Part shown: positions 34,999 to 46,897 of the stretch, piece after piece | Numbering within the stretch: position 1 is the stretch's first letter | Layout of the letters: the number at the start of each line of letters is the position of its first letter | Assembly: GCA_942486035.1 (NCBI GenBank) | Contig: CALNXK010000029.1 | Coordinates: 4,011,842-4,075,841, forward strand | Source of the DNA: Porites lobata | Taxonomy: Eukaryota > Cnidaria > Anthozoa > Scleractinia > Poritidae | Length of the DNA stretch: 64,000 bases | Direction of reading: 5' to 3' | Notes under the pieces: generated by a model | Database searches by the model: none | What the model was told of the DNA's origin: nothing | Seen by the model: the letters and a program-made list of their open reading frames with translations, nothing else | Translations under genes and position numbers: made by a program

Positions 34999-35118
34999 GT
35001 TATGATAATGATAATAAGGCAGTGAAAGGGGCCCTGCAGATTTTTCCTTGTATGGCCGACCAGTCCTGCCAATAATATTCCGAACATCTATTTAACTTCT
35101 TGTCTGGTTATTCCGTAG
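34005..35118 (+). other. Intron before CUB 5 with compound triplet repeat
   Basis: The main feature is a 160-base AAT/GAT compound microsatellite at about 34850-35010 containing repeated GTTGATGGTGATGAT units. The stretch 34298-34528 is open on the plus strand but recognisable as nothing. No exon was seen. Confidence 0.65.
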
Positions 35119-35281
35119 GTTGCGGAGGAAGTATAAACCAGTCATTTGGCCAGCTACAATTTGGCCGGAAAGGTTTAATTAATAACGGTTATCTGCTGTG
35201 CACCTGGCATATTGGAAATGTAGGAATCAAGCAAGCAGTCGCACTTATGTCAATACAAGAACTCTACCTGTCATATTACTA
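35119..35281 (+). CDS. Exon: CUB 5, N-terminal half
   Basis: The 163-base exon runs from phase 1 to 2, with acceptor TTCCGTAG and donor TACTA|GTGAGT. It encodes GCGGSINQSFGQLQFG, LLCTWHIGNVGIKQAVALM, and ends LYLSYY. The split codon closes as tyrosine in place of the usual serine. Its start (CGG..NQSFG) is closest to CUB 1. Confidence 0.86.
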
Positions 35282-35854
35282 GTGAGTTAAATGAAACAAT
35301 GTCTTTTCATGGGGAAATAAGATTTAAGTTTTGTCCTTTTTTGTTTGACGCCTAGCAGTTGTTTCGCAAAATTTAGAACTTGTAGAGTATAATATCAATG
35401 GCAAGGGATATGTATTACGTCTGTATGGTGCAAATGCGTTGAAAGTTGAATGGATGGACAAACGGGTGGACGGATGGACGGAGGGATGATTTGGATAATA
35501 AAATGGCTGCTTGCTAGATTGGAAAGGTGTTGGGGTGAAACGACAGCGAGAGTAGATGAGGGTAAGGATGGATAGTTGTTGAGTGCGTGGTCGGTGGTTG
35601 GATGGACATATGTATGGGGAAAAAGTTGATTGGACCTAGAGATGGGAGGAAGGAAAGAGGTAATGAAATATTAAACGTGACGGGAAAAGACAGAAGGGGC
35701 GAGGGAGGAATGGACGAAGGAAGGAAGGGAGGAGAGAGAGGGGGTTGGAGGAAGAAAAAAATGACTGGTTGCTTCAGGAGAATAAACCTAGGCCAAGGAG
35801 AGCTAAGTTACAACTATCGCTTAAAGCCAATATTTTTTTCTCTTTGTTTTACAG

Positions 35855-36042
35855 TGAATACGTTAAAATAATCGATGGGAGCGGTACGACTGTGTTTACT
35901 CGCTACTCAATGACTTCTCAAAAACCTTTCGCGGAAGTTTCTTTTGGAAACTCTGAGAATATCACCGTTCAAATCTATCAAGATAGAAGTAACAGTAATG
36001 TCAGGCTTCAATTCGGAATTCTACAGCAGGGATTGCAATCGG
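35855..36042 (+). CDS. Exon: CUB 5, C-terminal half
   Basis: The 188-base exon runs from phase 2 to 1, with acceptor TTTTACAG and donor TCGG|GTTAGT. It encodes EYVKIIDGSGTTVFTRYS, NITVQIYQDRSNSNVRLQFG and ILQQGLQS. There is no cysteine 3 or 4. Confidence 0.86.
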
Positions 36043-39000
36043 GTTAGTTTCATCCTTATAGTGTACTTGACTTTAATATTGCGAACTTTTGTATTTTGCA
36101 TCTTATACAACTACCTACATAGCGGTGTTACCCAAAGAAAGTGCAAATCTTTTGGCGGTTCACAGTGTTTTGTTTGTAAAGTCATTCCATTGAAAAAGAC
36201 TCACACTCCCCGACAATTTCTTAATTTGTAAAACAAAAAAAAAAAATCCGAAGAGTAACATGGAATTGTTTTATCACAGCAAAAAAATAAATAATATAAT
36301 AATAAATGAATGATGAGTTTTCGAGGATATTAAGGACGGTGCCCACTAATGGGAAGTATTTTTTCCCAGATAATGACTATGTGAGACAAGTAGATCATAT
36401 CGGGGCTATTGAAATCCAAAAAGAAAACTGGGGGTAACCACGCATTTTTCAGAGATAAGTGCGCTTCAATATGGAGAAAAACGCTGAATGGGCAATTTTA
36501 GGAAAAATAATAAAAAGTTATTTTTTCCCCAAATTTCAGAGTGTACACGTGAACTGGCACAAATGCAATGATAATTTAACAAAGTTTCAAAATAAGCAAC
36601 AAATGATAACATAACAACTGCTCTTTATACATCTTTGTTTGAAATATCAGCACAAGTGGGAAGTTATCAGTAGTCACCCCTCTCCAAGCGTTTGCCTCAA
36701 AAATAGTGTAAACGACATTTTCCCCGAACCAAAAATTGATCGTTTGCTGAGTAGGCTTATTAATTTTATTTGGTGAGATAAGAAGTAGGGGTTACCACGC
36801 GTTTTTAGAAGTTAAATTGGTTGGTTTCGACCTTAACTTAATCGCTTTGGGGGTTATTTACAATTTTCCCCATCCACTCCCCGGTCAGTTTCACTATTGC
36901 TTCACTCAACGCGGAGTACTCTGGGATATCCACAATGGCTAACAGTCAGAGAACAAACAACAAATTTTATTGAAAATTGGAAAATAACTAATTACATTAC
37001 TTTCCCACCCGCAAATAGCTTATGAACTAATCGAGGCGGGGGGAGCTGAAGACATATTACAAAACAAGAATTATATATAGATGGACTAAATAACAGTGAA
37101 GACACTACAATACAGTAAATAGAGTTTAAACTAACATAAAACAAAAAACAAAAAACAAGGCATGTACATAACGATTACGAAGAGAGGTTAACTAAAGTAT
37201 TAAATAACTTAATAAGACGGGAGACTTCGACATAATCATCTTCTGACCGCAAAAAATTTAGTAATAATTCCTTTATTTTTTTACGAAAGGACGAACGTTT
37301 AAGTATTTTAATCGAATACGGAATAGAGTTCCAAATTTGGGCACCGATTCTCGCGAAAAAGGCATACATTTTATCGGTTCTAGAGAACTTAACATAAAAC
37401 GAGTCGCTAGAGACAGATCTTGTTCTGTAGTTATGAATCTGACTTGTTTTAACGAACTGATTGAGAATACTAACTGGTGCTGTCTGTCTGTTGATATCGT
37501 ACAATAAATAGCTACAATCTCTGAAAAATATGCTAGGCAGGGGAAGGCAATTTGATTTGAGAAAGAAGGGTACGGCGTGTTCCTTAGACTTACTGAAGTA
37601 AATGAGACGTAAGGCCCGTTTTTGTAGAGTTACGATCTTTCGTTGAAATGTCAAGGCACAATTTCCCCAACCACAAATACCATAAGTCAAGTAAGGGACA
37701 ATTAATGAGTTGTAAACTGAAAGTAAAACACGACGCGGGACATAATGTCGAATTTTAGCTATAATTCCTATCGACTTGCTGATTTTGTGACAGACAGATT
37801 CGATGTGGTATTTCCATGAAAGATTTGAATCAATCATTAAGCCAAGGTATTTTACATAATATTTCATTTCAAGGTTTGCGTAGGTGTTAGTCACGGAGTC
37901 AAAAATTCTAATCCTAGGTATGAAGGGCATATTCTTTTGCCGGGGACGAAAGATTACAAAATTTGATTTTTTTATGTTCGAGGACAGTTTGTTGGCCTTT
38001 AGCCATTCGTTGACGTTGCCAAGCTCGCGATTAACAAGTGTTTCGAGTTCCTTTAGGTTGTTATTTGCAAGTATTATACTAGTATCGTCAGCAAATAGAT
38101 AAAAGGCAAATAACGAAGAGGACTTGTAAATATCATTGATGTACAGTAGGAATAAGAGTGGTCCGAGGACTGAGCCTTGTGGCACGCCGCACAAGGTCGT
38201 TTCAGCCTCAGACACAACATTATTAACTTCCGTAGTTTGCTTCCGATCAGTCAGGTATGATATGAACCAGGAGTTTATTACACCTCTAATACCATAATTT
38301 TCAAGTTTAGCTAACAAAATTTCATGGTTAACAGTATCAAAAGCCTTTTTGAGATCGATGAAAACACCGCACGAAAATTTACCGTTGTCCATGTTTTGGA
38401 GAATTGTGTTAACAATATCAAACTTGGTAACTCCGGAGTACATAAGTTTTTCAAAAATCCTGTTATAAATCGAGAGCAGAGAAATAGGTCGGTAGTTTTC
38501 GGACAGCGTGTCATCTTCGTCCTTAAATATCGGGATAATCTTAGCACACTTTAGTTTAGATGGAAAAATCCCTGAGCAAATAGACTGATTAAAAATCGTG
38601 GCTAGAGGTACGGATATGACCCTTTTTGCTAATTTCAGCAGCCTAACTGGAGATGAGTAGAGACCATGGGCCTTGTTGTCTTGCAAAACTGAAATTTCTA
38701 AATTGATATCTTCCGGAATAATAGGATCAAAGAAGAAAGTGCGATTAAGTGGCGGATCTAAATAATCATAGAATGTATTTATGGTCTGAGGAATTTTAGA
38801 AGCCAGTTTGCTCCCAACAGTGGCGAAATATTTGTTAAGAATATTGCTTATTTCCTTCGGGTCACTAGTTGGAACCTCATTCGGGTTTGAGCGAATAGAG
38901 TTAGTTGAGTTGCGCTTGTTTTTCTTTTTACAGTTTCCAATTAGCTCGTTAATTCCTTTCCAAGTTTGACGCATATTACATATGTTGAGATCAAAGAGAC

Positions 39001-41852
39001 TTTGGTAGTAGTTCGCTTTACTTAATCTCGTAAGATAAATGATTTTATTTCTGTAAAATTTGTATTTGTTACGTTCTGAGGTATAGAAGAGGTTATTCTT
39101 TACCCTGATTGATTTTCTTAAACCCGCCGTCAGCCATGGTTTAGCAAGGAATTTTTGTTTACGATTGGATATACTTCTTAAAGGAGCGTGTTTGTTAATT
39201 GTCTTGTTGACGCATTTGTAAACCTGGAAAACGATTGATTGGCATCGATATGTTTGCAAATATTATTCCAATTAATATTCTGCAAGTCGTCAATGAAATA
39301 CTTTGCATTGAAGGTAGAATAGTCACGAACCTTAGTTTTGTTGTTTGGAAAGAATGGTTTACAGTGCGACGATAATATGCACATCTGAGAGAAGTGATCT
39401 GTTGTATCGGACACGATATTGCCGCTGACTATATTATTCTCAGGATTATTTATGAAAATATTGTCAATTAAAGTTGCTGAATTACCATAGACTCTAGTCG
39501 GCTTATCAACCACTGGGAACATTGAAAAACTTTGCATTGTTTGGAGCAAGGTTTGTGTGTAACTACAAGTTTCATATTTTAACAGATCTATGTTGAAGTC
39601 TCCCATGAGATAAATATTTTGATTTTGACGGCATTGGCGTTCAAGAAAATCTGTCAAGTATTCTACAAACTCATTAGCGTTATTGTGTTGCCTATAAGTA
39701 ACACCACATACAGATTTCTTATTGTTAGGCAGATGAAGTTCAATCCATAGGGCTTGATAGCAAGAATTGGAGACTCGTTCAAGGACGCGGTATTTACAAT
39801 TTTGATCAATGAACAGGCCAACACCACCGGCAGATAAAGGTGTTGGGACCGATTCAAAACAGTATCCTGGTAAAGAAAAACAAAACACAAAGAAAACACA
39901 AAGAAAACACAAAGAAAACAACAACACACGGAGGAGAGCAAAAACAGAAAGTGAAGTGGGACATTTCATGGACTCAAAGGAAAACAAATTATACTATTTC
40001 ATTCAACTGGAGCTTCTCCGCCTCAAACATTTAGCAAAACTTTTTGGAGAAGAGTAGTCTCCAAGGTATTAGAGATTACTTGCGAGCTTAAGATCAACGG
40101 CTGGTGCTGTAAACAAACTACTCTACTGTAGTGGAAAATAGTCGACAGGGACTCTAAGACAGGTTATACTCCTTCAATCGTTTGCTTACCCGTACATGTC
40201 CTCAAGATTTTTTGAACTGTAGGTGTAATATGAATTGCAAACCTTCTATCGTTTTTTTTATCATTTTACCGGGTACCTCTATCGAATATGTTATTAAACT
40301 TGCATACATTCAATGAGTTTATCTGTGCTTATCTGTGCTTATCTGTGCTTTGCGCTATCTCTTTCGGGCTTTGCCACAAGTGTCATATGACATAAATGAT
40401 TTGCATAGACTCAAAATGTCCAGATTAGGTGTGGTGTGAAATTGAACCTTAAGAATTACTATCTACAAGACAAGCTGCCAATGAGTCAATAATTTCAATG
40501 CTTAGTAATGCCAAAATGCTTAAATATTAATGATAATAGTAAAAAGCATAACAATCTTTTTACCATTTTTTCCACTAAGAAAGCGTTTCCTTTGCGGTTC
40601 GCAACTATTTGTGAAGCAGCGATCTCAGCAATCCAAGCAATCTTGTAAAAGTTTTTTTCTTGTTTGTTCAACTAATAAAAGCCTCGGACTCTCAATAAAA
40701 GGGCCATATGTATGTACTCTAACGCTTTAAATCTATCTTCCGATGAATAATTACATAAAATCTTACAAAATTAAAGAAATATTCGGGAAAGTGTTTATAG
40801 CCGATTAGCCGATAAAACGCGAAGGACGCGAGTGAAAGGTAAGCTTGCAGTTTCTCGATTAAGCTGAGGACTTAGAATTATTTTCGTTCTGATTTACTGA
40901 TCCTTGCCTATTAAGGGATTTTTTAATACCCAAGCTCTAAGCGTAACATCTTGAAGTAGCAACTTTTGATGTTTTAGAATTGACTTTTGTTTGACTATAA
41001 AATATTCGGTCAGATCGATCATATGTAGAAATAGCAACATGCGCATACTTCTTCGGTTTTCAAAGAACTGACAAGGTAAATGGAAATTATTTATTTTTCA
41101 TCGTTGAAAAACGATGCATCTTTTCCACAAGAAATAACTAGAACCTCCCAGAATTAGAGGAGACAAAACCAGTCCGCGTGTCCTGCTTGGTGCGCATTTC
41201 TTTCGCGTCGCGCGCGACTACCTTGGCGGGCACCATCCTTAAGGATCTTTGTTCTTGCTCATGTATACTCCTGTAAAAATTCATTTTGGTCCTGGATCTC
41301 AGTTTTTCCCCTTTGGTTACGCATGTCAATTTTCCATATTTATCCATACATCCATACATATTTTCTAAACTGACATTTTTTTCTCTACAAAAATGACCAA
41401 AGCATAAATTAGAGCAACTGGCAAAAAAGGGTCTAGATGCTTGCTTTCAAACGAAGTCCATGTAGCTTTTACAACAGTAGAACTGGAGTGGTTTTAACGT
41501 TAACTAGTTTACCACAACAACAACAACAATACACAAAAATGTCTAATAATCACCCTAGAAAGCACTCCACGTGAATTGCACTAATATATCAATTCTAAAC
41601 TCAGCTGAAATATTCTAAACAGATTACACAAAGTTCGTTTGAAAGGGGTTCCTATTTTTAGACGAGAATGATGCAGTAAGCCTTTCTTTCTCAATATTCG
41701 GCTACCTGCAGTCCTGCACAAACAGATTTGGCTGGTGCCCATCAGAATCTAAGCGTTTCTCCTGACTGTGAAATTTAGTGTTCTCGAACTCTACCATCGC
41801 TCTAACCTTCTTTAAGATCACCAAGTAATTAACTTTCTTGCTTCCTCTTTAG
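36043..41852 (+). other. 5.8-kb intron between cassettes 5 and 6
   Basis: It holds a diverged repeat near 36331-36843 with TTAAGG-type ends, a minus-strand LINE, three tandem copies of a 10-11 base TTATCTGTGC unit at about 40318-40350, and otherwise AT-rich sequence with no recognised exon. Confidence 0.65.
36955..39870 (-). mobile_element. CR1/L2-like LINE with AP endonuclease and reverse transcriptase, internally deleted and frameshifted
   Basis: On the minus strand, 39870-39178 encodes the C-terminal part of an AP endonuclease (GDFNIDLLKYE, ATLIDNIFIN, SDTTDHF). The frame 39259-37175 encodes a reverse transcriptase: ENYRPISLLSIYNRIFEKLM, FIDLKKAFDTVNH, CGVPQGSVLGPLLFLLYIND and the catalytic FADDTSIIL, then the C-terminal IRHYVPRRVL and GCWG-like region. 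The two frames overlap and do not join, so one frameshift separates them. Between KLMY and DIVNT the block that normally holds QFGFR...S is missing, an in-frame deletion. It is 5' truncated near 39870. It cannot be functional. Confidence 0.85.
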
Positions 41853-42146
41853 CCCAGCTAGTGTCTAATTGGAGTGTGTCTATTGATAATAAGACAGCAA
41901 AGAGTATGCAAGTTTCTTGGCAAGATCTAGCAACCTTGCTGGACCAAAGCATTCTTCACTATATAACCGTCATAAAAAGTAGCAATGGAAGCATCGTGAA
42001 TGGAAATATCCTGCACAAAAACATCACATCCAACGTTTTCTATGGGCTGTTACCGTATATGGAATATCGACTCACTGTTCTGTGTGTAAATGATAACTGG
42101 AAGGTTTACAAGAGTTCAGAGGTTACAGAGTTCACTGAGGAGTCGG
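41853..42146 (+). CDS. Exon: FN3 domain a, cassette 6
   Basis: The 294-base exon is phase 1-1, with acceptor CTCTTTAG and donor TCGG|GTGTGT. It encodes AQLVSNWSVSIDNKTAKS, MQVSWQDLATLL, MEYRLTVLCVND and FTEESG. It carries an extra cysteine in the F strand where the others have valine or isoleucine before GVN. Confidence 0.87.
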
Positions 42147-42224
42147 GTGTGTTTATAACATTACCAGCGCAATTATGTTATTGGTTGCCTTGCCTGCGAA
42201 AGCCCAGTATCTAACCTATTCATG

Positions 42225-42381
42225 ATAGACCGTTTCCGAGTGACATCAAGCTTCTGTTTCAACGCGAGGCTAAGTGTGAAGCCATTGATATGAAATGATT
42301 TTTTATTGTCATGCTTACATAAAAAGTCATTTTCAGTCGCGTTTAGAAAGTAGGAGTGTTTGGAACTCGGAAATGGCCCAT
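42225..42381. mobile_element. 157-bp inverted-repeat relic with TTTCCGAG ends
   Basis: ATAGACCGTTTCCGAG at the left and ATGGGCCATTTCCGAG (other strand) at the right match at 13 of 16 bases. A similar layout with AATTTCCGAA and a TTCGGAAAT end is seen near 12130-12290. It has no coding capacity. Both copies contain a GAGGCTAAGTG-like or CGAAGCTAAGTG-like internal word, so they may be one family. Confidence 0.5.
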
Positions 42382-43012
42382 TAATCCTTGACATCAATGC
42401 CATGTAGGAAATGTCAATCAAGGTATTTTAAGCGTTAAATGCACGCCAGAAGGTTGCTTATGATTTTCTAGGATTAACTATGTTCCCCTCTCCATGCACT
42501 TTTTCGGGCAGCGTCAAATTATCGAGCGCGAAAATTTAATCGGAAGTTGGCAAAATGGCTTTGCAAAGTATTATTGAACCTACTCTAGCGCTATTCAGAC
42601 CTGTTTTGCTGGGTGGTGGCACCCCCAGTCTGAGGTTAAAGCACCTGAACACGTAGAAAACGATTGGAAGTCTTTGGCTCCATCCAAGGTGGTTTCAGCC
42701 TATCGTTGCATAGCTCTCGTGAAAATGGACTATATAATTTTTAATCGACTAAAAAAAATAGGTTTGGTCGTACATGTGGATACTAAAAAGCTGATAAAAT
42801 TGCTTGCATCGATTCTTGTAATAATTATAGCTGTCAGCGTTCTTCTATCGTTATCATTGGCATTTTTATTACTATTATTAAATTATTATTATTATTATTA
42901 TTATTATTGCTTAGTTGCGGTGATAGGGTGCCAAAGCAAATCCTCTAATGAGAAGTCTTAAAATGCAAATGTACCCCTGTCTAACAGCTTCACACGTTTT
43001 ATTTCTCTCTAG

Positions 43013-43315
43013 TTCCTGGTCGTGGACCTAACAATATAGCGTTCTCTGAAGTAACAACAACGCAGTTCAAGGTTACTTGGAATCCTCTTCCTCAGAGGTT
43101 TCACAATGGACGATTGTTGGGCTATAGAGTTTACTTCAGGAGGAGCGCCTATTATCCAAATCCATTTAATATAAGCAGTGTAGTCACTAACAGTCCTAAC
43201 ATGACATGGGAAGTTATAACAGGACTTGGACCAGCTCAGCGCTATGATGTTTCTGTGGCGGCGTATACATTGAAAGGAGAAGGGCCCCGTTCTGCTCTTC
43301 ACTACATTACCACAG
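43013..43315 (+). CDS. Exon: FN3 domain b, cassette 6
   Basis: The 303-base exon is phase 1-1, with acceptor CTCTCTAG and donor ACAG|GTAAAG. It encodes VPGRGPNNIAFSEV, FKVTWNPLPQR, NGRLLGYRVYFRR, then NISSVVTNSPNMTW, VAAYTLKGEGPRSALH, ending YITTG. It is the most diverged type b domain after cassette 1 and lacks the KSVNTSSA motif. Confidence 0.88.
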
Positions 43316-43378
43316 GTAAAGTTAATCTCAATTAAATTAGATAATTTTATTTAAAGTATGATGATGATGATGATGATG

Positions 43379-43442
<64 letters not shown>

Positions 43443-44081
43443 TAATAATAAGACTAACACGTGAAAAAATGACGATGTGTGAGTATGGGGGAAATTGGGC
43501 ACGTCCCAATCGGAGGAATGAGGGGAGCGGGGGCTCTGCTCAGGGTATGTTTCTTTGGGTACCTCAAACAAGGCGATCCGATTTCACCATTGAGCATCTT
43601 GAACAGAGTGTCTTTTTGGACCGGATACGTTTTGAACAGAGGATGAACTTTGACAGAGTCCGGTCTGTTTACATTGTACCTTTATCAATATTTTAGAAAT
43701 ACAACCCTGTAAGCCCCTATTACCACAGATAAATTTAACCTAAAGGAAAATAGATTGCTTTAATTTAAGGTATTATCATAAAAAAAAACAACAACAAAAT
43801 AAGCAAAATAAACAAACACACACACACACAAACGACGAAGACGTGCCTTGGGGTTTTATTTTATTTTTTTTAATATCGATTAAGCTACAATGTAGGCAGA
43901 CCGCAGTTTTCTTTTAAGAAGAGAAAAAAGAAGCAATTCATATAATAGCTTTTTTTTCCCTAAGTTTTTAAAAAATATTTTCGTTTTAGATCAAGAAGAA
44001 GACTTTAAAAGTGTATCCTAAGTGCTTCTATTTAGCGTTCAAAGCGAACTACAAGCTGTTTTCTTACTATCTTCGTTGCAG
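43316..44081 (+). other. Intron before CUB 6 with (GAT)n(AAT)n
   Basis: A (GAT)n(AAT)n microsatellite at 43358-43452 is followed by AT-rich sequence and a short (CA)n at about 43815-43830. Nothing else is recognised. Confidence 0.75.
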
Positions 44082-44223
44082 CTTGCAGGGTGGTGGTCAA
44101 TCAATCATCTGGCGATATAAGTGTGACACATTCCCTGTTCTGCTTCTGGTCAATCGGGAATGCCGGTATCCCCCAGGCAATTGGTCTGGTGCTAATTCAG
44201 GAGATAGACTTCAGTTATTGCAG
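44082..44223 (+). CDS. Exon: CUB 6, N-terminal half
   Basis: The 142-base exon runs from phase 1 to 2, with acceptor GTTGCAG and donor TGCAG|GTATCT. It encodes ACRVVVNQSSGDISV, LFCFWSIGNAGIPQAIGLVL and EIDFSYC. It is too short for a simple open-frame scan and a longer frame on the same strand (44011-44340) masks it. Homology to the other CUB halves (SIGNAGIPQA) and phase agreement support it. Uniquely, CUB cysteine 3 is present, in SYC just before the splice. Confidence 0.82.
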
Positions 44224-44608
44224 GTATCTATTGTTATTGTTACTTTACTAAATCTGTTGCCATTAAATGCTACAATTAAACCCTTCTATTATGAGTTTGG
44301 TACCCGATTGATACAAGTATTAATCATGATTGAATTCTAGAGGGAAGGAGCCTCTTAACGCTGTGTAATATTGCAAAAGCCTTTTATGGCTTGTTGTGAG
44401 AACAGCTCTTATGTTATTTTGCGGTAGCTTTTATTATCTGTGATGAATTGGAGCAAGCAGTAAGAAGGCCATTAAAACGTGGTATAAACGATGATAAATT
44501 AATTCCTTCGAGCGCCTGTCATCCTTCATATCTTGAAAAAAAAAAAAAAAAGGAAAAGGAAAACATTCTCTTAACCGCTTGATACATATTCTCTCATTAT
44601 CACCACAG

Positions 44609-44802
44609 TGAATATTTCAAGATTTTTGACGGCAATGGGGTTCTGAAATTTCACCAAAGCGGCTGCTCATCCTCTGTTCGTGGATCATTGGTAGAGGTTC
44701 CGTTTTTTGCCTCAAACAACATAACAGCAAGTTTCAACATGCGTCGTTTCAGAAGTACTATCAAGGCTGATTACCTGATACTGCGGACAAGCATTCATAC
44801 AG
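44609..44802 (+). CDS. Exon: CUB 6, C-terminal half (canonical fourth cysteine)
   Basis: The 194-base exon runs from phase 2 to 1, with acceptor CACCACAG and donor ACAG|GTGAAC. It encodes EYFKIFDGNGVLKFHQSG, then CSSSV and ASNNITASFNMRRF. With the cysteine in the preceding exon this gives the standard four-cysteine CUB pattern. All five other CUBs lack both of these cysteines. Confidence 0.85.
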
Positions 44803-45180
44803 GTGAACCCTTATATCGATCACTGGCATGTTAAAAAAACGTGTCAAATGTACTCTAGGGCCGAGTTGTTCAAAGATACAATCCAGGCCAAAAGGTTTTG
44901 GGACACCTCCCCTTTTTCACTTGGTTTTGTATGGAATTTGCAGCTAACCTGCAATACACACTCATAAACACGGCCTTAACAAGTCCCCCAAACAAATTTG
45001 AGGTCCTTAAAAGTGTACAAGATATGTAAAAGGTGTTTGACTTGTAGCACCCAAAACTGTTCAGGGGGGGATGGGGGTCAACTTGAATTACATTTCCTCA
45101 CCTAAAACACGAAGTGTCCCGAACGTTTTGACCAGGATTGTAGGTTAAGATAACCCAGGGTTAGTGCGAGATTTGAATTC

Positions 45181-45362
45181 AGGTTTGAAAGCTTAAAAAG
45201 AATTTCAACTTTAATTATTTTTGTCTACAAGTTGATGAATGAAAGCTCTAAAAATAACAGAGGAAATTATCCGAGAAAATGCTTTTGAACACAAGAAAAA
45301 GAAACCCAGGTTAAATTTAACCCCAGGTTAAGGGCTAATCGGCCTTCGAATAACTGGACCCA
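45181..45362 (-). repeat. Interspersed repeat, inverted relative to 59923-60104
   Basis: Read on the minus strand it starts GGTCCAGTTATTCGAAGGCC and continues through a TTAAATTTAACC block and AAGCATTTTCTCGGATAATTT. The same order is found on the plus strand at 59923-60104. It has no coding capacity and may be a MITE or SINE. Confidence 0.65.
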
Positions 45363-45784
45363 GGACTTACACCCACTTAGTTATTGCCTTTAAGCCCATA
45401 GTATTGTGAGCCTATTTCTTTTCAAAAGGACAAAAGTCCGTCGGTCAATTCTGACTTTTGGTAAGGTCTCTGGTGTAATGGATAACTTTCTACTTTTTAA
45501 AACCAGGAAAAGGGAGTCCGGCATGCGATAATCATGCGTGTTTTGACCTCGTGGTATTTTCTATTTATTTTATCTTCTTATTTCTTTTCAATTTGAAGCT
45601 TACTTGGCGCAAGCAGCTTTTGTAATTTAGAATGATTCTATCCCTAGTAATTGATATTTCATTTTTTCTATTTGTTCCTTGGTCTGAATAAGAACACTTA
45701 CCTGTAGATGACTATCATTTATTAATTTATTCAAATATCTTTTCCTGAGTGTGTATCTTTTCTTATATCTTTTCTTGTATTTAG

Positions 45785-46084
45785 CTCAAATGCCTCGTGG
45801 CTGGAATTTAACAGTGGAGAGCACCACCTATTCAAGCATATTGATTCGCTGGTCAAACCTTACCAACGTTCTCAACCGCAAACTTGGCCATTACGTTGTC
45901 TTTGTAAACAGAAGGGATAACAGTGTAACATTGCATCAGATCGTGGATGGGGATCAATTAACCACGGAAATCAACGGACTCACTCATTCAACAAATTATA
46001 CAGTGGAAGTCGTTGGTATTGACACAATGGGGAAGCCATACAAAACTCCATCAGAAGCCACCATGACGGCAAATCCTAAGAGAG
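45785..46084 (+). CDS. Exon: FN3 domain a, seventh copy
   Basis: The 300-base exon is phase 1-1, with acceptor TGTATTTAG and donor AGAG|GTAACA. It encodes AQMPRGWNLTVESTTYSS, ILIRWSNLTNVL, NYTVEVVGIDTMGK and ends NPKR. It is followed by an SRCR exon, not a type b FN3, so the cassette rhythm stops here. Confidence 0.87.
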
Positions 46085-46897
46085 GTAACACCACTGTTTT
46101 TTTTTCTATCAATGCCGAGAAAAGTTTTAAAAGTTAAACTACTTTTAACTTTTTTTTAACTGCCAAAAGTTACCAACATGAATTTCCCATCAGAGTTTTA
46201 TAAGAAAGAAAAAGTAATGATGATTGATAAAATGATGGCTAGAACGGCAATGCTTTGAACCTATATGAGATTCTCTTAACTAAAAGGCCCTTTGCAGCTA
46301 GCCATTCACGTGATACAAAACCGCCGAGCTGGAGAGCGATTAAAGTCGCACTGACACAGGACAATTAAATAGTAATTTCCTTTATTTCATTCAAAGAAAA
46401 AAAAACGGGAAAACTCCATCAATCACTCTCCACAACCAATTCGCTGTTTTTCTCGTTGAACGAACGTCCAACAGGCAAAGCAAGTTTAGGTCAGTGCTAC
46501 TCGTCGTTTGTAAGTAAACCAACAAACATCAACAAACAAAAATAACTGTCTTTATTCATTTATGCTGTGGCTGTTTACAGGCTGAAATTAAATTTCTTTA
46601 GTACTTAACAAGAAACGTTTACAGGTCATTAAATGACATAAATTAAAGGGCTTTAGAAAGAGGAGAAAGAGAAAAAAAAGGAACGAAAAGTAACAGCCTT
46701 ACGTGGTACACTCGCTCAATTATCGAGATAATTAATAAATTAGCTCATCTAATCTGAGCTATTTCGATTTTAGTTTCGAAATCAATATCTGTTAAATGAT
46801 CTTGCACCCTTGGCTTTACAGAAAAGCTGTAGACTGTTTCGACGAGAGAAAATAACGGAGAAAAATCTCACTTACAAATATTTGTCTTGGACTTCAG

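Noticed and set aside
34791..35087. Poly-Ile and poly-Asp frames
   Set aside because: These are translations of the AAT/GAT microsatellite, not proteins. The same applies to 43347-43696 and 42874-42910.
43990..44040. Alternative acceptor TCGTTTTAG for CUB 6
   Set aside because: Using it in the required phase meets a TAA within about 11 codons. The acceptor at 44081 gives an intact CUB half.
44011..44340. 110-codon plus-strand open frame
   Set aside because: It overlaps the CUB 6 N-terminal exon in another frame and runs through that exon's donor. The CUB frame has clear homology and phase agreement; this one matches nothing.
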